Shown here: positions 34,101 to 46,739 of the stretch, piece by piece
How the letters are laid out: each line of letters starts with the position of its first letter
Position numbering within the stretch: position 1 is the stretch's first letter
Source of the DNA: Dichotomocladium elegans
Taxonomy: Eukaryota > Mucoromycota > Mucoromycetes > Mucorales > Lichtheimiaceae
Direction of reading: 5' to 3'
DNA length: 64,000 nucleotides
NCBI GenBank assembly: GCA_025716815.1
Contig: JAIXMN010000015.1
Location: 186,001 to 250,000, forward strand
The notes under the pieces: generated by a model
Told to the model about the DNA's origin: nothing
The model's database searches: none
Seen by the model: the letters and a program-made list of their open reading frames with translations, nothing else
Made by a program: the position numbers and the translations under genes

Positions 34101-34313
34101 ATGCGTTTTATTCTCGTTCTCGCAACAACTGCCGCTTGTATCGGTGTCCTAACACAAGCTTCGCCCATCATCACCGAGCGCGACGACGATAAAGCAGCTC
34201 CTCCTCCGCCAGACGCCAACCTCGGTTTCCAGATGGACTTACTGAAGCAAGTCGGCAAATTTGTCTCCGGATTCAGTGTTGGAGGAACTCCACCGTCATC
34301 TGGAGACGACTGA
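34101..34313 (+). CDS. secreted precursor 4: 70-residue peptide
   Basis: Intronless, 70 residues, family not recognised. Signal peptide MRFILVLATTAACIGVLTQA, then SPIITERDDDKAAPPPPDAN and a short amphipathic segment (FQMDLLKQVGKFVSGF) before a Gly/Ser/Pro end (SGDD). The predicted mature peptide is about 50 residues without cysteine. The Met-Arg-Phe start resembles precursor 1 and the SP(I/V) junction resembles precursor 5. The smallest member of the array. Confidence 0.8.
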   Translation: MRFILVLATTAACIGVLTQASPIITERDDDKAAPPPPDANLGFQMDLLKQVGKFVSGFSVGGTPPSSGDD

Positions 34314-34459
34314 TCTGAACACAAGCAGAGTTCTTATAGACATCCAACTGCTCCATTCCTTTCTTTTTTTTTTAATACTCTATCTGTGTAATATGTATCT
34401 AAAGGTCTTTCGAAGAAATTCTCTGCATAAACCGAACCGGTGATTCCCTGTTAGTATCC

Positions 34460-34460
<1 letters not shown>

Positions 34461-34500
<40 letters not shown>
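34461..34500. repeat. (TG)20 microsatellite
   Basis: Perfect TG dinucleotide array of 40 nt in the 3' flank of secreted precursor 4. Confidence 0.95.
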
Positions 34501-34502
<2 letters not shown>

Positions 34503-34690
34503 TGTCTGGCTAGGAATGCGACATGTAATCTTTCTGTACATCAATGGTTCGAGACCAGGAGTTTTTCCATTAATACATGAAGAAGAGCATCTAGGGAGGT
34601 AGCAAGGGGAGCTGTTAGGAAGAAAGGCAACATACAACGAGGAGAATATATGAAATAGTCCATACGAGATGCTCCTGGCAGATGAGTAAT

Positions 34691-34756
34691 ATATACACAC
34701 GCACACGCACACACACAACCACACACATACACACACACACATATATATATATATAT
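34691..34756. repeat. (CA)n(TA)n compound microsatellite
   Basis: Interrupted CA repeats followed by ATATATATATATATAT. The TA end is in TATA-box position for the gene at 34841. Confidence 0.9.
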
Positions 34757-34840
34757 CTACGGAAGTCCTATTTATGATAACCGGGTCTTTCATTATACGG
34801 ACAGCTTCATACGCTTTCCCCAATCTATCGTTATTCCATC

Positions 34841-35449
34841 ATGCGCATGCTCCTCCCTTTCGTTACCATTGTCGTTGGATTATCAATGGTGTCCGTCGCG
34901 TCGCCCGTGAAGTCTCATAACAACCGGATGGCGAGGATTCGTCGTGGAGCAACTGGACCCATTAACGTTTACCACCCTCTCTCTGTACAAAAGCAGCAGC
35001 ATCATCATCATCACAGTCAACAACAACAGGAAGTTCATGTAGATCCAACAGTCATCGCCCGTCGCCGTTTATCAGTGGATAGTAACAACCACAGACACCT
35101 GTCGCTGCGAAAACGAGCCCCACCGGCCAGAACAGGCAATGGCTCAGGGGGCACTGTCGTTGGCGGACTCTTGGGAGGAGCGAACAAACCGATTGTCCTG
35201 GATACATCGCCAGACCCTACGGACGTTCCCCAGAGCAAACCCAACCCCAATGAACTGTTTGTTGGTCCGGTCCTGGAGAAAAAGCTACTTGACGTAAAAA
35301 CGCCCGGCGCATCTGGTCAGACAAAAGGGCCTGCGCCGCCCATGGTCAAGCTCAACACCGAGCATCATAAGATTGTGGAGACCACCGTACCTGATGTGAA
35401 GCAAGGGCCTCTCGGAATGGGCAACCAGACCCCGCCTCCAACACCCTAG
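34841..35449 (+). CDS. secreted precursor 5: basic/Pro-rich protein with dibasic sites
   Basis: Intronless, 202 residues, family not recognised. Signal peptide MRMLLPFVTIVVGLSMVSVA, then SPVKSHNN. Several basic processing-like sites: ARIRRGATG, IARRRLSVD and LRKRAPPAR, spaced ~50 and ~25 residues apart. A His/Gln run (HHHHHSQQQQ), a Gly-rich stretch (GSGGTVVGGLLGGAN) and a Pro/Lys-rich C-terminus ending NQTPPPTP follow, including one NQT sequon. No cysteine. Last member of the array. The 5' RIRRGATGP segment could be released as a small peptide if Kex2-like processing operates; that is inference. Confidence 0.82.
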   Translation: MRMLLPFVTIVVGLSMVSVASPVKSHNNRMARIRRGATGPINVYHPLSVQKQQHHHHHSQQQQEVHVDPTVIARRRLSVDSNNHRHLSLRKRAPPARTGNGSGGTVVGGLLGGANKPIVLDTSPDPTDVPQSKPNPNELFVGPVLEKKLLDVKTPGASGQTKGPAPPMVKLNTEHHKIVETTVPDVKQGPLGMGNQTPPPTP

Positions 35450-36111
35450 TGTTGGTACCGCTCTATATACATGTATAAAAAATAAATAAATAAATTGCAT
35501 TAGGCTTCTTTCTGCAGATAAAATTTGCTAGTCCCAGCTGGCACTCATTATGAACTTATATTCTCTTTTTATTTTCCCTTGCAACGACATTCTGGTGGTC
35601 GTTGCACCGGCAGTGATGGATAAAATAAACCTTTACTGCAGTACGTTTGTTGATTTGTTAGTGCAGTAATTTTATGCAATATGTGGTAGGGTTTTTTGCT
35701 CCGACGCCGGCTCAGGCCATCCAGCCATTCTTCATCTGCTGCACGCCTTCTGTTCCTCGATCCTATAGCTCATTTATACGGAACGCCATGTGATGTAACC
35801 TAAAAAAAAAGGAACTTAAAGCAAGAGAATAAGAAAGTCGACATCCGCAGCGATAAACGACAGAGCCTGCATAGTCAAAGCACTCAAGGATAGGTTGCTG
35901 TGCATCTGTTTTGTTTATGATCCTCGAAGGACATGCATGGTTTTTTTTTCTTATTGAGAGAAGGACCCATCACCAATGCAATAAGGAAAGTCACGTAGCA
36001 CATGAACTTTATGATAGTTGCCCTGTCTTTCTATTTTCTCTTGTACGTGGGCTTTCCTGATTGAAAAGGCTGCTTCTTTCTCTTCCTGTTTTTCATCCCC
36101 TGTTCATTCAG
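35450..36111. other. intergenic between secreted array and Ypt6
   Basis: About 660 bp. A 3' UTR with AATAAATAAATAAAT (~35479-35493) is followed by unremarkable AT-rich sequence with poly-A and poly-T runs. No gene seen. Confidence 0.4.
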
Positions 36112-37262
<1,151 letters not shown>

Positions 37263-38037
37263 GAAAGCAGCCTGTCGCTTCATCCAGCTTTCTTACTTAC
37301 TCTTTAGCCGCTTTCTATCCTTAAATTATTCTTATGCGTGATTATTTTACAGTAATATGTACTACTTTCTATGTCGATCTGTTGAAGACAACGATGTCCG
37401 CCTAAATTACTGACTGCAGTATCGGTATACATGCGTATTTCCTATGTGATGCCGCCTATTGCAGATGACACGTCATTGGTGGTTACTATATTGCTTTTAT
37501 CGATAGCCCACTTCGAACGCATAAAAGCATACTTGAGCTGTCTTGCAGTTTTATAGAAATATCCCTTTTCGGATCCCTTTAGGTTTGATTGGCTTCGTAT
37601 AGAGCTGCTATGTCGAATGTGTGATTAGATGGAAGAAAGAGGGGACTGGTTCTTTGGTGGGAACCTGTATGGTCACCTGACTTGGGGTGTAAGGCCACAA
37701 ATAGAGGCTCGGCTTTCGGCATGGTCCTTTTTAGCATAGGAATGCGAAAAGCAAGCTACGGCCGCCGTTGACAAATAATCGGTAACTTTTGCTTGCCGTA
37801 GCCATCGTTTTCATATAGAGGCTATGGTGGGAGGAATATGTCCATGCAGACGCAAGAACTGTTCGTTCTCTCAAATATGATAATATGGCAATGGACTTGT
37901 TGTCATGTTTCAAGATCCTTTCGTGTGAAAAAAATGAAAAGGTTCCCATATGAATAAATAAATCTATGGCCTCTTTATTTTTCTTCTCTTCTTGTCCAAC
38001 CCCCTTCTCACTTTTTATTTTTTGTTCTCTAACAAGG
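37263..38037. other. intergenic between Ypt6 and the dehydrogenase
   Basis: About 775 bp, AT-rich, ending in a T/C-rich tract (TTATTTTTCTTCTC) just before the next ATG. Open frames here are chance. Confidence 0.4.
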
Positions 38038-39312
38038 ATGACTGTATCTTTCGAAGGAAAAGTCGCCGTTTTAACTGGCGCTTCCCGCAACATCGGCAAG
38101 GCCGTCGCTATCGAACTTGTCAAACGTGGCTGTAAGGTAGTCATTGGTGATATCCTGGATGATATTGGTGCACAAACTGTAGACGAGCTTAATAAGCTGT
38201 ACGTGAGTGAAGGTGATGGGGGGGGGATCACGAAATTTGCATGTCTACAGGATAAAAACAACTAGATCTGATGTTTTATGCTTCTTTGCAGTGCCGGAAC
38301 CAAAGTTGCTGTTTATCTTCGTACGGATGTGCGTAAATATGCCGATAACATTTCTCTCTTTAAACTGGCCGAAGAAAAGTTCGGTGGTGTCGATGTAAGA
38401 TCTTTATTCGTTTCTCTCCATGGGACATAACCTGCTCCAATCCTTCCGGCCCCCGCCCCCGCCCCCCAAAGAAAGGAAAAGGGGTTGGTCCCTGAGGTTG
38501 CAGAAAGTTTCATTAACATCGTGACTGACACGGATGTGCTCGATTCTTACCAGATCGCCTTCCTGAACGCGGGTATTGGCAGCAATGCTAATGCCATGTT
38601 TTTGCCGTTAAATGGTAAGCGCTACTTGTCCATGAAGAATAGTAATAATAGATCGCCGAAGGCTAACTTGCTGCGTAATAGATGAGGTGGATGATCAAAT
38701 GTGTGATATCAACACCACAGCTGTTATTAAGGGTACCAAGGTTGCGATGCTGCACATGGCCAAACGTGGCGGTGGTGTGATTATTAACACAGCCTCTGTT
38801 GCCGGCTTTGTTCCCTCATGGTGAATTCTGCTGACGAAAAAGAGACACTAACAAACACACTTGTCTAATAACATATACCAAATAGCGCTGTCGGCATTTA
38901 TGTAGCATCCAAACACGGTGTGATTGGCTGGACACGATCCTGTGAGATCTTCAAGGAGGTCTGCAACGTTCGTGTGAACGCTCTTTGTCCCTGGTGGGTT
39001 GCCACGGACTTGAAAGATGAGCTTGCGAATAGCAAGCACATGGATCCCTATGCCAAAACGGCCAGCAAGGCCAAGCTCACGGATATGGACACGGTTGTCA
39101 AGGCTGTAATGCTGATGATCGAAGACGAGACTCTAAATGGTGCTACTATGCTTGCTCTTCCTGATGGTGTCATCCGTCCCCAGGAGAAAATCCCTATAAT
39201 GCCCGAAATCCTCTCGCCAGAATATGTAGAAGCTGTCCAGAGATACACTGTCGAGGCAATCCCGTATTACAAGAATCAGCTTGCCGAGGCAATGGCGCGG
39301 TACGGTTTCTGA
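38038..39312 (+). CDS. short-chain dehydrogenase/reductase
   Basis: Classical SDR oxidoreductase, NAD(P)-dependent. Exons 38038-38198, 38292-38394, 38554-38614, 38682-38820 and 38886-39312 join to 296 residues. Motifs: TGASRNIGK (cofactor-binding TGxxxxIG), NAGIG, the Ser strand GGGVIINTASVAGF and the catalytic YVASKHG (Tyr-x3-Lys). The best family impression is 15-hydroxyprostaglandin-dehydrogenase-like or generic fungal SDR; the substrate cannot be told. The C-terminal extension after the Rossmann core (VIRPQEKIPIMPEIL onwards, ~45 residues) is longer than in minimal SDRs. No targeting signal seen, so cytosolic by default. Confidence 0.92.
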
Positions 39313-39371
39313 CAATGTGTGCATTTTCAAATTGGATAAAAAAGTAAATCACGAAAAAGTTTCATTGTGAT

Positions 39372-40209
39372 TCAAATCTATAATTATTCACAGAAGATGA
39401 GAAGCAGAACGCGGGTGTGTGAGTGCGAATGTATACGTAGTGGAAAAGGGTGGGTGGGGTGGGTCGAAAAAGGCAAAGGAAGCGCCAATTGCATGGGAAG
39501 TAGGAAAGAGGAAAAGTGGATAGGCGATTATTGAAGCTACGGGAAGCCAAGTAAGCACATGTCCTCTTCCATCTTACTGTAAATAGATTACATACCTGGG
39601 GCATCACAGGTTTGTTCCGATCGGCAGTAAATCGGGTGATAGCAATGCTGATGCCTTCAATGAGAGCAAGCAGACTGCCGCCGACCAGACCGGAAATAGC
39701 AGCAGCCTTTGCACCACCACGGGCAGCCAGCACACTGCCTGTCAAGCCGCCAGAAATGATCGAATTCCAGGGATCCTCCTTGTGGCGGATACCCTTGAGG
39801 GCACAGTCGAAGGTCGAAAACAAACCACCCCAGACGGCAAAGTTGCCACCAAGCACAGGGGCGCGAGCCTTCAGAGCCGATACACTGCCAGCCATACGCT
39901 CACCCTATGCATAATAGCATAAGCTCTCGTTTCCCTCGCCCTCCTTTCCGCTTGTCCTGACCCGCCCGTGCGTCTCAGCTCATACATACCCGAGGAGAGT
40001 TCTTGGCGCCCTTGACAGCATGCCAAACACCACCACCGATGGCACCCATGGCGAATGCAGCGCCCATATCATTCAAAATAACCCAAGGGCTACGAAAGAA
40101 TAAAAGCATCAGTCGGCGATTACTTTTGGCAAGTGCGGCTGATGTCGGCCTAATTGACTGGTTTTCATTACCAAGGATCTCTAGAGTGATCTGCCGAGCT
40201 GTGTCCCAT
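39372..40209 (-). CDS. TIM17: Tim17, inner-membrane translocase subunit
   Basis: Core subunit of the TIM23 complex importing presequence proteins into mitochondria. Exons right to left: 40172-40209, 39990-40089, 39596-39904 and a tentative 39372-39377, giving 150 residues. Start [20 protein letters not shown] matches the Tim17 N-terminus, including the acidic residue and the Cys. Four hydrophobic segments carry Gly-rich GxxxG patterns: [50 protein letters not shown] and [16 protein letters not shown]. The family signature [10 protein letters not shown] is intact. The last exon would be only two codons (Ile, stop) after VMPQ; a different 3' exon is possible and would change only the tail. Confidence 0.94.
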
Positions 40210-40380
40210 TATATATATGTCTCGACGCTGAAGTCAAAAGAGTGAAAATAAAAAGCCAGCCGGACGATGGGGACCTTGCTTGCTATTTTCGAAAAAAAAC
40301 AGTTTTGGCGAGGCGGAGTCACAGAACAAAGTCACTCAGTCAATACCGGTTATTTTTATTTATTTATTTATTCAGTATCT

Positions 40381-41529
40381 TTATTCTTCATCGCTACTGC
40401 TGCTACTGCTGCTGGAGGAAGAGGAGCCGTCTTCGTCTTCGTCTTCGTGACGGTGACCCTCACCATAGTAGTTATGTTCACCCGCCTCTTCCTCCTTCTT
40501 TCGCTCTTCTTCTTCTTGATCCTCCTTGTATTCGTGGTAGGCCCACACACCCAAACCAACAACTGCAGCCGCGCCCAGAGCAGCACCACCGAATTTCTAA
40601 ATGGGGGGTGGAGATTGGGAATGCATATCAGCCATTTTTTTTTTTTTTTTTGCTCGCCCGACCTGCTCAGGACAGGTTTCTTCCCTTTGTGCACTGTCCT
40701 ATAGAGTTATCAACTTACCACCCATGTGGGGACGCCGTCCTCCTCCTCTTGCTCTTGTTCGACACCGCGAGAATGCTGTTCCTCCTCATCACCAGCAGCA
40801 AACTCACCCTGGAAGTTATAAAATGTTCAACGATGAGTGCCTTTGCGGCATTTAAAAAATCGCGCGAGCGCGCTCTCTCTCCACCCCCCCTTTTTTTTAA
40901 GGTCTACCTTAAATTCGAGATGCAGCAAGAGCTGGGCCACGGGTTCGTTCTGGTGTCCGACAATGGTAACCCACTGCTCGACACGACCCTCGTTGAAAAC
41001 CTGGAAGAGAGCCACACGCGCACCACCCACAACGCCCGGGCATTCGGGATCTTCGTTCACCAGCTCAACCTGAAGGTACGAATTACCCGGACAGACGTTG
41101 CTTTAGGATATGATCAAGAGGTTAACAACGTCACCAGTCATAAAAAAAAAGGAGCTGTTGCTGGTAGTTTTTTTTTTTTCTTTGAAGGGAGAAAGGGAAT
41201 GGACACAAAGCAATAGATTTATTACCAGTAAAGTGTGTGATTCCATTCAGGCTCGGGACCGTTTGCAGAGCGGGTGCGATGCTTCTGCGAGGGATCAATA
41301 TAACAGCCAATAAAGGTGCGGGCGCCTGGTTATTTAATACTGTTGAGTATACGCATCCAAGTCCCTGTATCCACCATCTACTTACCACCGAGACCAGCAT
41401 CTTCCAAACCGCGGGCAGTCACTAAGAGTGTGCGCAAGGGCAATAGTAAGATAGGGCTGCTCAATAGTTCACGGCGCTCATGAAGTGCTCCTTTTTACCG
41501 GGCGTAACAGACAGTTGACCAGAAGCCAT
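40381..41529 (-). CDS. C2-domain protein with Gly-rich hydrophobic segment and acidic tail
   Basis: Six exons right to left: 41499-41529, 41386-41421, 41226-41325, 40908-41100, 40719-40808 and 40381-40596, giving 221 residues. Residues 1-120 form a C2-like beta sandwich: MASGQLSVTPVTARGLEDAG, then CYIDPSQKHRTRSANG, PEPEWNHTLYC and LQVELVNEDPE; VGGARVALFQVF ends the block. C2 domains bind phospholipids, often with Ca2+, and mediate membrane attachment. Then come an acidic linker (EEEQ.., EQEQEEEDG), a Gly/Ala-rich hydrophobic stretch (GAALGAAAVVGLGVWAY) and a Lys/Glu, His, Asp and poly-Ser tail ending SDEE. Single-C2 fungal proteins of this size are usually uncharacterised. Each splice was fixed by frame across the C2 core; exons 1 and 2 are very short (31 and 36 nt). 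Confidence 0.8.
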
Positions 41530-41932
41530 TTGTAGATATGGATATTGAAGAAGAAAGGAGCAATGGGTGCACCAAGCGACAGCCAGGAAAAAAATCTATT
41601 TATTCTTTAGTGGATGATTGCCAAGACAGTTTCCTTGGTGGTGTAGCACACGGCTAATGGCCTGTCCCACATTGATGTTCATTCGAACTGAGATTAAGTC
41701 GCACGCACGTGCATGCCAGACAAGGAAGCTGAAGTATGTATTAAGAGGTCGAACACCAATCTTATTCGATTTTATGTATCAATACAATGAAAATGTACAA
41801 GAGGGAAATGCGGGGGAGTTGATAAGATGATGTGGGGACTGTGCATATTAGTGAGTGGGAGAGTTCGGATGTGGAGGCCCATCCGCAAGGGCGCGCGCAT
41901 GTGTGAGGGTGTGGTAAAGGAGGTAGAGGGCA
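41530..41932. other. intergenic between C2 gene and Spt7 3' end
   Basis: About 400 bp, AT-rich, containing the C2 promoter and the Spt7 3' UTR. No gene seen. Confidence 0.4.
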
Positions 41933-44900
41933 TTATAAACTTGGAGTGACTGACGCAGCTGGTTTTTTCGCTTGTGCCTGAGAGGAAATTGTCAATGGTT
42001 GTGGGTGAGCAAAAAACCTTCGCTCCGTTACCTTTTTTTCTTTCGCTTCCTGTTTCGCCAACCGTTCCTGCTCCTTCAATTCTTCGCGTAGCTTGCGCTT
42101 CTCTTCCTTTTCAGCTGCACGCATAGCCTTTTCCTCGAGCTTTTGTCGCCGCTTCTTCTCACGTTCTTCCTTGATAGCTTGAATCTCTTCCGGGGGTCGT
42201 TTGCGTTTCGTTTTCCGGGAGTCTCCACTCATGCCTGGACCTCCCGGAGAGCTGCCCGGCCCATTTTCACGTGAAGGTTTCTTTCGTCCATTTAATACTT
42301 TGTTTGTCGGAGGATATCGAGGACGACCGCGATGCCGGTTCGGAATATACTCATCTTCCGTAAGATGTCCGCTCGGAGTCTCGGCAAGCTTCTTTTGGAA
42401 CACAGGTTGCAAAAGGCCAATGACCTGCTTTTCCGATGTAATAGGTGTAAATGGCGGCGGTGGGGCATACTTGGGCGCAGGCTCTGGGGGGATGTCGCCA
42501 TTAGCATTGCTACTCTATAATGTCTTGATAAAAGAACTCATACCTTTGCTAAGCCTAGAGAACAAAGTTTAAGTTAGCTTAAACGGAAAAAAGCACTGAG
42601 CACTGTGTAGTCCATACATACAGCTTTGTATTTGTTGGCTTTTCCTTATTTCCACCAAACCATAATCGCGGGGGTATCTAAGAAAGATAGATAAATATTC
42701 TGTCGCTTTTCAAAGGCCAATAACCTACGGAGAATGTATCAAGATTGTATTCCTGGTCAAGACCGAGGGACTTGAATCCGAAATAGTCATCTCCAAAGTC
42801 TTCACCAAAAGATCCCCTACCATCACGGAGACAATTATTAAATACAATAATTTTTTATATCCCTATAGAGAGAAGCAAGGACTTACGTGATAAAGGTCTC
42901 GTCTTCGTATAGCATAGCTTCCTCATCTTCAGATTTCTCCGTTTGCCCCTACGATAATATAAATTTTGAGTAATGCTTGTTATCTGCACTCCGCTATACG
43001 GCACTAACTGATAATATATCCTGGTAGGACGATTCCAATTTCCGGTGGAGTTCTTCAAGACGGTTGCCGTACCGCTCGACATCATTGATGTATGCCTCAA
43101 GCTCGGAGATATCCACTATCCCGTTCTCATAAAGAACATGCATCAGGATTTCCTAGATGGGAACGTCATTGTTTTTCAATATGTAACCTTATTATGATAG
43201 ATAAAGAAAACGTACATCGGTACTCATTTGCTTGCCATAATCATCCCAGTAGCATCGCAACGTTCTTCCAACGTTCAAGAGGTAGTCCACAAGAAGCTCA
43301 CTCAATACATTGAGAGCAGTCGTTTGTGCTCCTTCAAATCCGGCATGAGCAAGGAGCTTTGCGAGTGTCCGCTGAACTAATTGAAGCCCAGAATCTTGGT
43401 TTATGATGAGCGGAGGATTTTGTTCCTCATGGTCTTTGAACGACATTAGCACGGACGTCTTCGTCTGTGGTTCATCCAAAGAATCACCAAGCGACAAAGT
43501 AGATGAGATGGAGGATATCTGGAACAAGCGGTTCGATGAGAATGAGTATTAGTGCAGGCTTTTGTCTTCGTCGCTTACCGGGGTATTATTGCGAATAGCG
43601 CTACATTTTGCATATATGAGCCTGACTTTCTGTAGTTGGTGGATATTACGGTCTAGCAAACGACAGAGGCCGTGGTTTGGAAAGTTGACAGACGGATAGA
43701 CATCTAGCCGAACGTCACTATACTCATCGTCGGTCTTCCCTTTAGAGGAAGAAGTATCATCTATAGAAGGCCTCCGGGTCATCCACCACTGCGAATTGTC
43801 CGCTGATCTCTCGCTCAGAGGACCGCTCACTTCTGGGATTCCGCTTGCTACAACATATTCTGGAAGAAACAGGTCTGTACGCAGACTATCTTCCTCTAGC
43901 TTCGACGGTTTGGTTATTCGTTTGGAGAAGAAAGCATCCAAGGTTTCGTCGTCGCTGGTCTCGAGGTCTACATCGTCATATAAGCTAATATATGATCCTG
44001 TTCTTTCTGCCCATCTTGTAAACCGATCGTTGGTGCATTTCACAAGTTTCTGAACCGTCTCAGGTTTATAATGTGAGTGCTCAATGAGAGCGAATCGTTC
44101 CATATCCAGTGCAGACCGTGTAATGGCTGTGCGGTCAGCGAATGGGAATTGATATTGTTTCTCCAGCTCAATCTAATAATGCATACTTTAATACGACTGA
44201 CCTTCAATTCACTATAAATCATACTAACGTTGAGCTTGGCGCGTGTTTTCCTTGTATAGTCATGCCAAGTTTGGCTCTGGAGCTCCTCAATTTCGGGGTC
44301 AATGTCTGGTTCCTCGTCCTTTTCATCATCATCCACGGCGATATTCTGACTCTCCTTGATATGTTTCCCCCCATATATCTTGTGTGAAACATGTCCGTTC
44401 GGTGCCATGGTATCACTCTCATTATCGCTACCTCCTTGCGCGGCATCGGCTGCAGATGGGGCTGCACTTGACTCCCGAGTAAGAGACCGTTCACGCGTTG
44501 ACCTTGCCATCTCGAAGCCATCGCGCTGATCATTGAACGGTGATTGCCTAAGCGATCCTGACCCCTGTAGCACTGTTAATACCCAATTGAGAAAAAAAAA
44601 CATTTAGCCTTCGTAAAAACCTTTCTCGGTAACCTGGACGCTTCGTCCCCGTCTTCGCTTGCATCATCGCCGAATTCTTCAGCCTCAGCTTCAACTCTGT
44701 CCTTAATGGTGATATCGGGAACCCTAACTAGCAAGCGATCTGTTTTTCGACGCATTGCAATAGCATGTTTTCGATACTCGCTTGCCTGCTATGAAGTTAT
44801 TAAGCTGTTAGTTATTGGGGGGAAAGTGTTCTATATGCATACCGGGTTCGTATTATACGCCAAACAATTTTCGTATATGAGATATAAATCATCGGCAAAC

Positions 44901-46304
44901 TCTTTTTTCGACTTGTATTGCAATGCCTTTAGTTTCTTCGTAACTGTGCCGAGATCCATTGGGTTTTTGATGACTAACAACGCGTACTGTCAATAACATC
45001 TTTATGAGAAATTGATGTTAGAGATACCGTCAAAGTAGTCTGGCGCTTCACGCTTTGTAACTTTGTTTAAGAATGGCGCAGAGTGTTCCTGAGATGATGG
45101 ATTAGTAGGGAAGTCTTTCTTATATGTGATAATTTAAGATTACAGTGAAGTTTTTTAGGTCTACAAGAACTTTTTCACAGGCCTCATAAAGCTCTTCTTG
45201 GCCGATCCTATCATCATTCGCCTATAATGCGCTCATTAATTATTCTGCGCGTCTACTGAAGTTTGTGATTGAGGGCATGACTTACCCATTTTGTTCGATG
45301 ATGAGGTTTGAAATCAGAGAGGAGGTTTCGTATATCTCGGTCTGACAGATTTATCTTTTGGCGATTGGCAGCGATGCCTTGGAGAAGATACTATTGTAAC
45401 ATAATGACATGAGAGACGATTCGATCAGATTTTCGCAAGTAGCTAACCTTGAGACTGAAATTACTTCCGGTATTTAAGATCGACAGCTATACAAGTGCGA
45501 TTGTTACGATGCTGTATATATGTGACCAAAATAACGCAATATCTTACGGAATGCTCATCATTATTCTGCTTGTCCTCATCATTCATTTCTTCTTGAGCCT
45601 CAAATTCCTAAAAATTTTCAGAGTTGAGCAAAACTGTCTTCCACCCGGCTAAAGAAGCTCACCTCTAGTTTCTGTAGCTCAATCATCGCGGCATGGTCTT
45701 GTTCTAGAGAATGGAAAACGTCGTACAACGGGATATCTTCACGCATTGCCGCCGTCGCGTGGGCTGTGGAAAGATCGCCGGCGGCTGATAGAAAATGCAT
45801 TATATAACAATATCGATTTTAGGTTTGCGCAATCAAACCAAGCTTACGTGAATCATCGTTCTCTTTGGCTGTATCCGATGTTCGCACATGATTCATTAAT
45901 GGTTGGTTGACACTATCATGATTCGGTTTGTCGGGAGGCGTTTCAGGGAGCTGAAGCGACCGCGCCTTCTCGTAAAGCTGATCCAAGTCAGTCGTATTCG
46001 CTCGGTTACCGCAACAGCAAGGTCGATCGGAATGGTAAATGTGCGGTAAAAATTGCTCAGTTAGCATGGCACGTACACGCAAGGCTGTCATGGCGCGTTC
46101 CGGTATGGATTTATCCGATTGATTTCCATGCGATGTGTTGATGAATTCGAACCAACACCCGTACGTCTCGGCTGCCGATTCAAAATGCTCTATTTCGGTT
46201 GCTGTCAAGAAGCCACGATGCCATTTTTTCTCAATGATCTCCTTTGCCAAGACAAATGAAAGGTGAGGCCATGGAGGGATTGGTGGTCGATGGACAAGAG
46301 CCAT
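41933..46304 (-). CDS. SPT7: Spt7-like bromodomain subunit of the SAGA complex
   Basis: Nuclear SAGA (histone acetyltransferase coactivator) scaffold subunit. The gene has a dozen or more exons, right to left. The N-terminal part starts [15 protein letters not shown]; a bromodomain follows at about 44.9-45.2 kb ([33 protein letters not shown]). Acidic Ser-rich linkers come next ([16 protein letters not shown]), then a histone-fold region at about 43.2-43.4 kb ([28 protein letters not shown]). The C-terminus is Lys/Glu/Arg-rich ([21 protein letters not shown]), ending ASVTPSL. Bromodomain followed by histone fold is the Spt7 arrangement. An in-frame ATG at 46374-46376 would add 24 residues (MSETSKRK). 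I did not fix every intron; the last one (donor near 42031) is uncertain because the frame can be read through. Confidence 0.9.
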
Positions 46305-46739
46305 GGTGTGGATTTTGTGTGTCTTGTTTTGTAGAAGAACCCCCTTACACGGCTTTCGCTTTGAAGTTTCGGACACGGAATGAGAGGAGAGAATGTGTGT
46401 GCGTGCGCTTTTGAATATGGGTATTTCGCTTTGCTCTTTTCCAAAGCAAGTGGTTTTCTTGATTTCGCGCGGAAGAAGAAGAAAGTGGAAATGTGAAGCT
46501 CTGAAGCAGGCGAGAGGTCGTCAAAGCGGTTTAGCAAAAGTTACCCGACAAGTGATTCTCTTCCAGAAATTGTGCGGCAGCCATAGACGTCTAAGCCAAT
46601 CAGAAATACCGCCGAAAAGGGCACACTGTAGAATCGACAATTTTTTAATGATTATGCATGCCTCCCGATTCAAAAGTCGCATTGCCAAAAAGCTTAGCGC
46701 AAGATGACAGACCGAGCGTCGCTGTCATACATATTTAGC

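Larger units (their letters stand above)
34314..34840. other. intergenic with TG, CA and TA repeats (4/5)
   Basis: About 530 bp carrying a 40-nt (TG)n array and a CA/TA compound array. The two are complementary in type (TG on one side, CA on the other), so a transcript through both could form a long hairpin. The TA part lies ~85-100 nt before the next ATG, where a TATA box would be expected. Confidence 0.5.

Noticed and set aside
34544..34560. GGTTCGAGACC motif resembling a tRNA T-loop
   Set aside because: No D-arm or matching acceptor stem in the flanking 80 bases; similar GGTTCGAGA strings elsewhere (33471, 47874) also lack tRNA structure.
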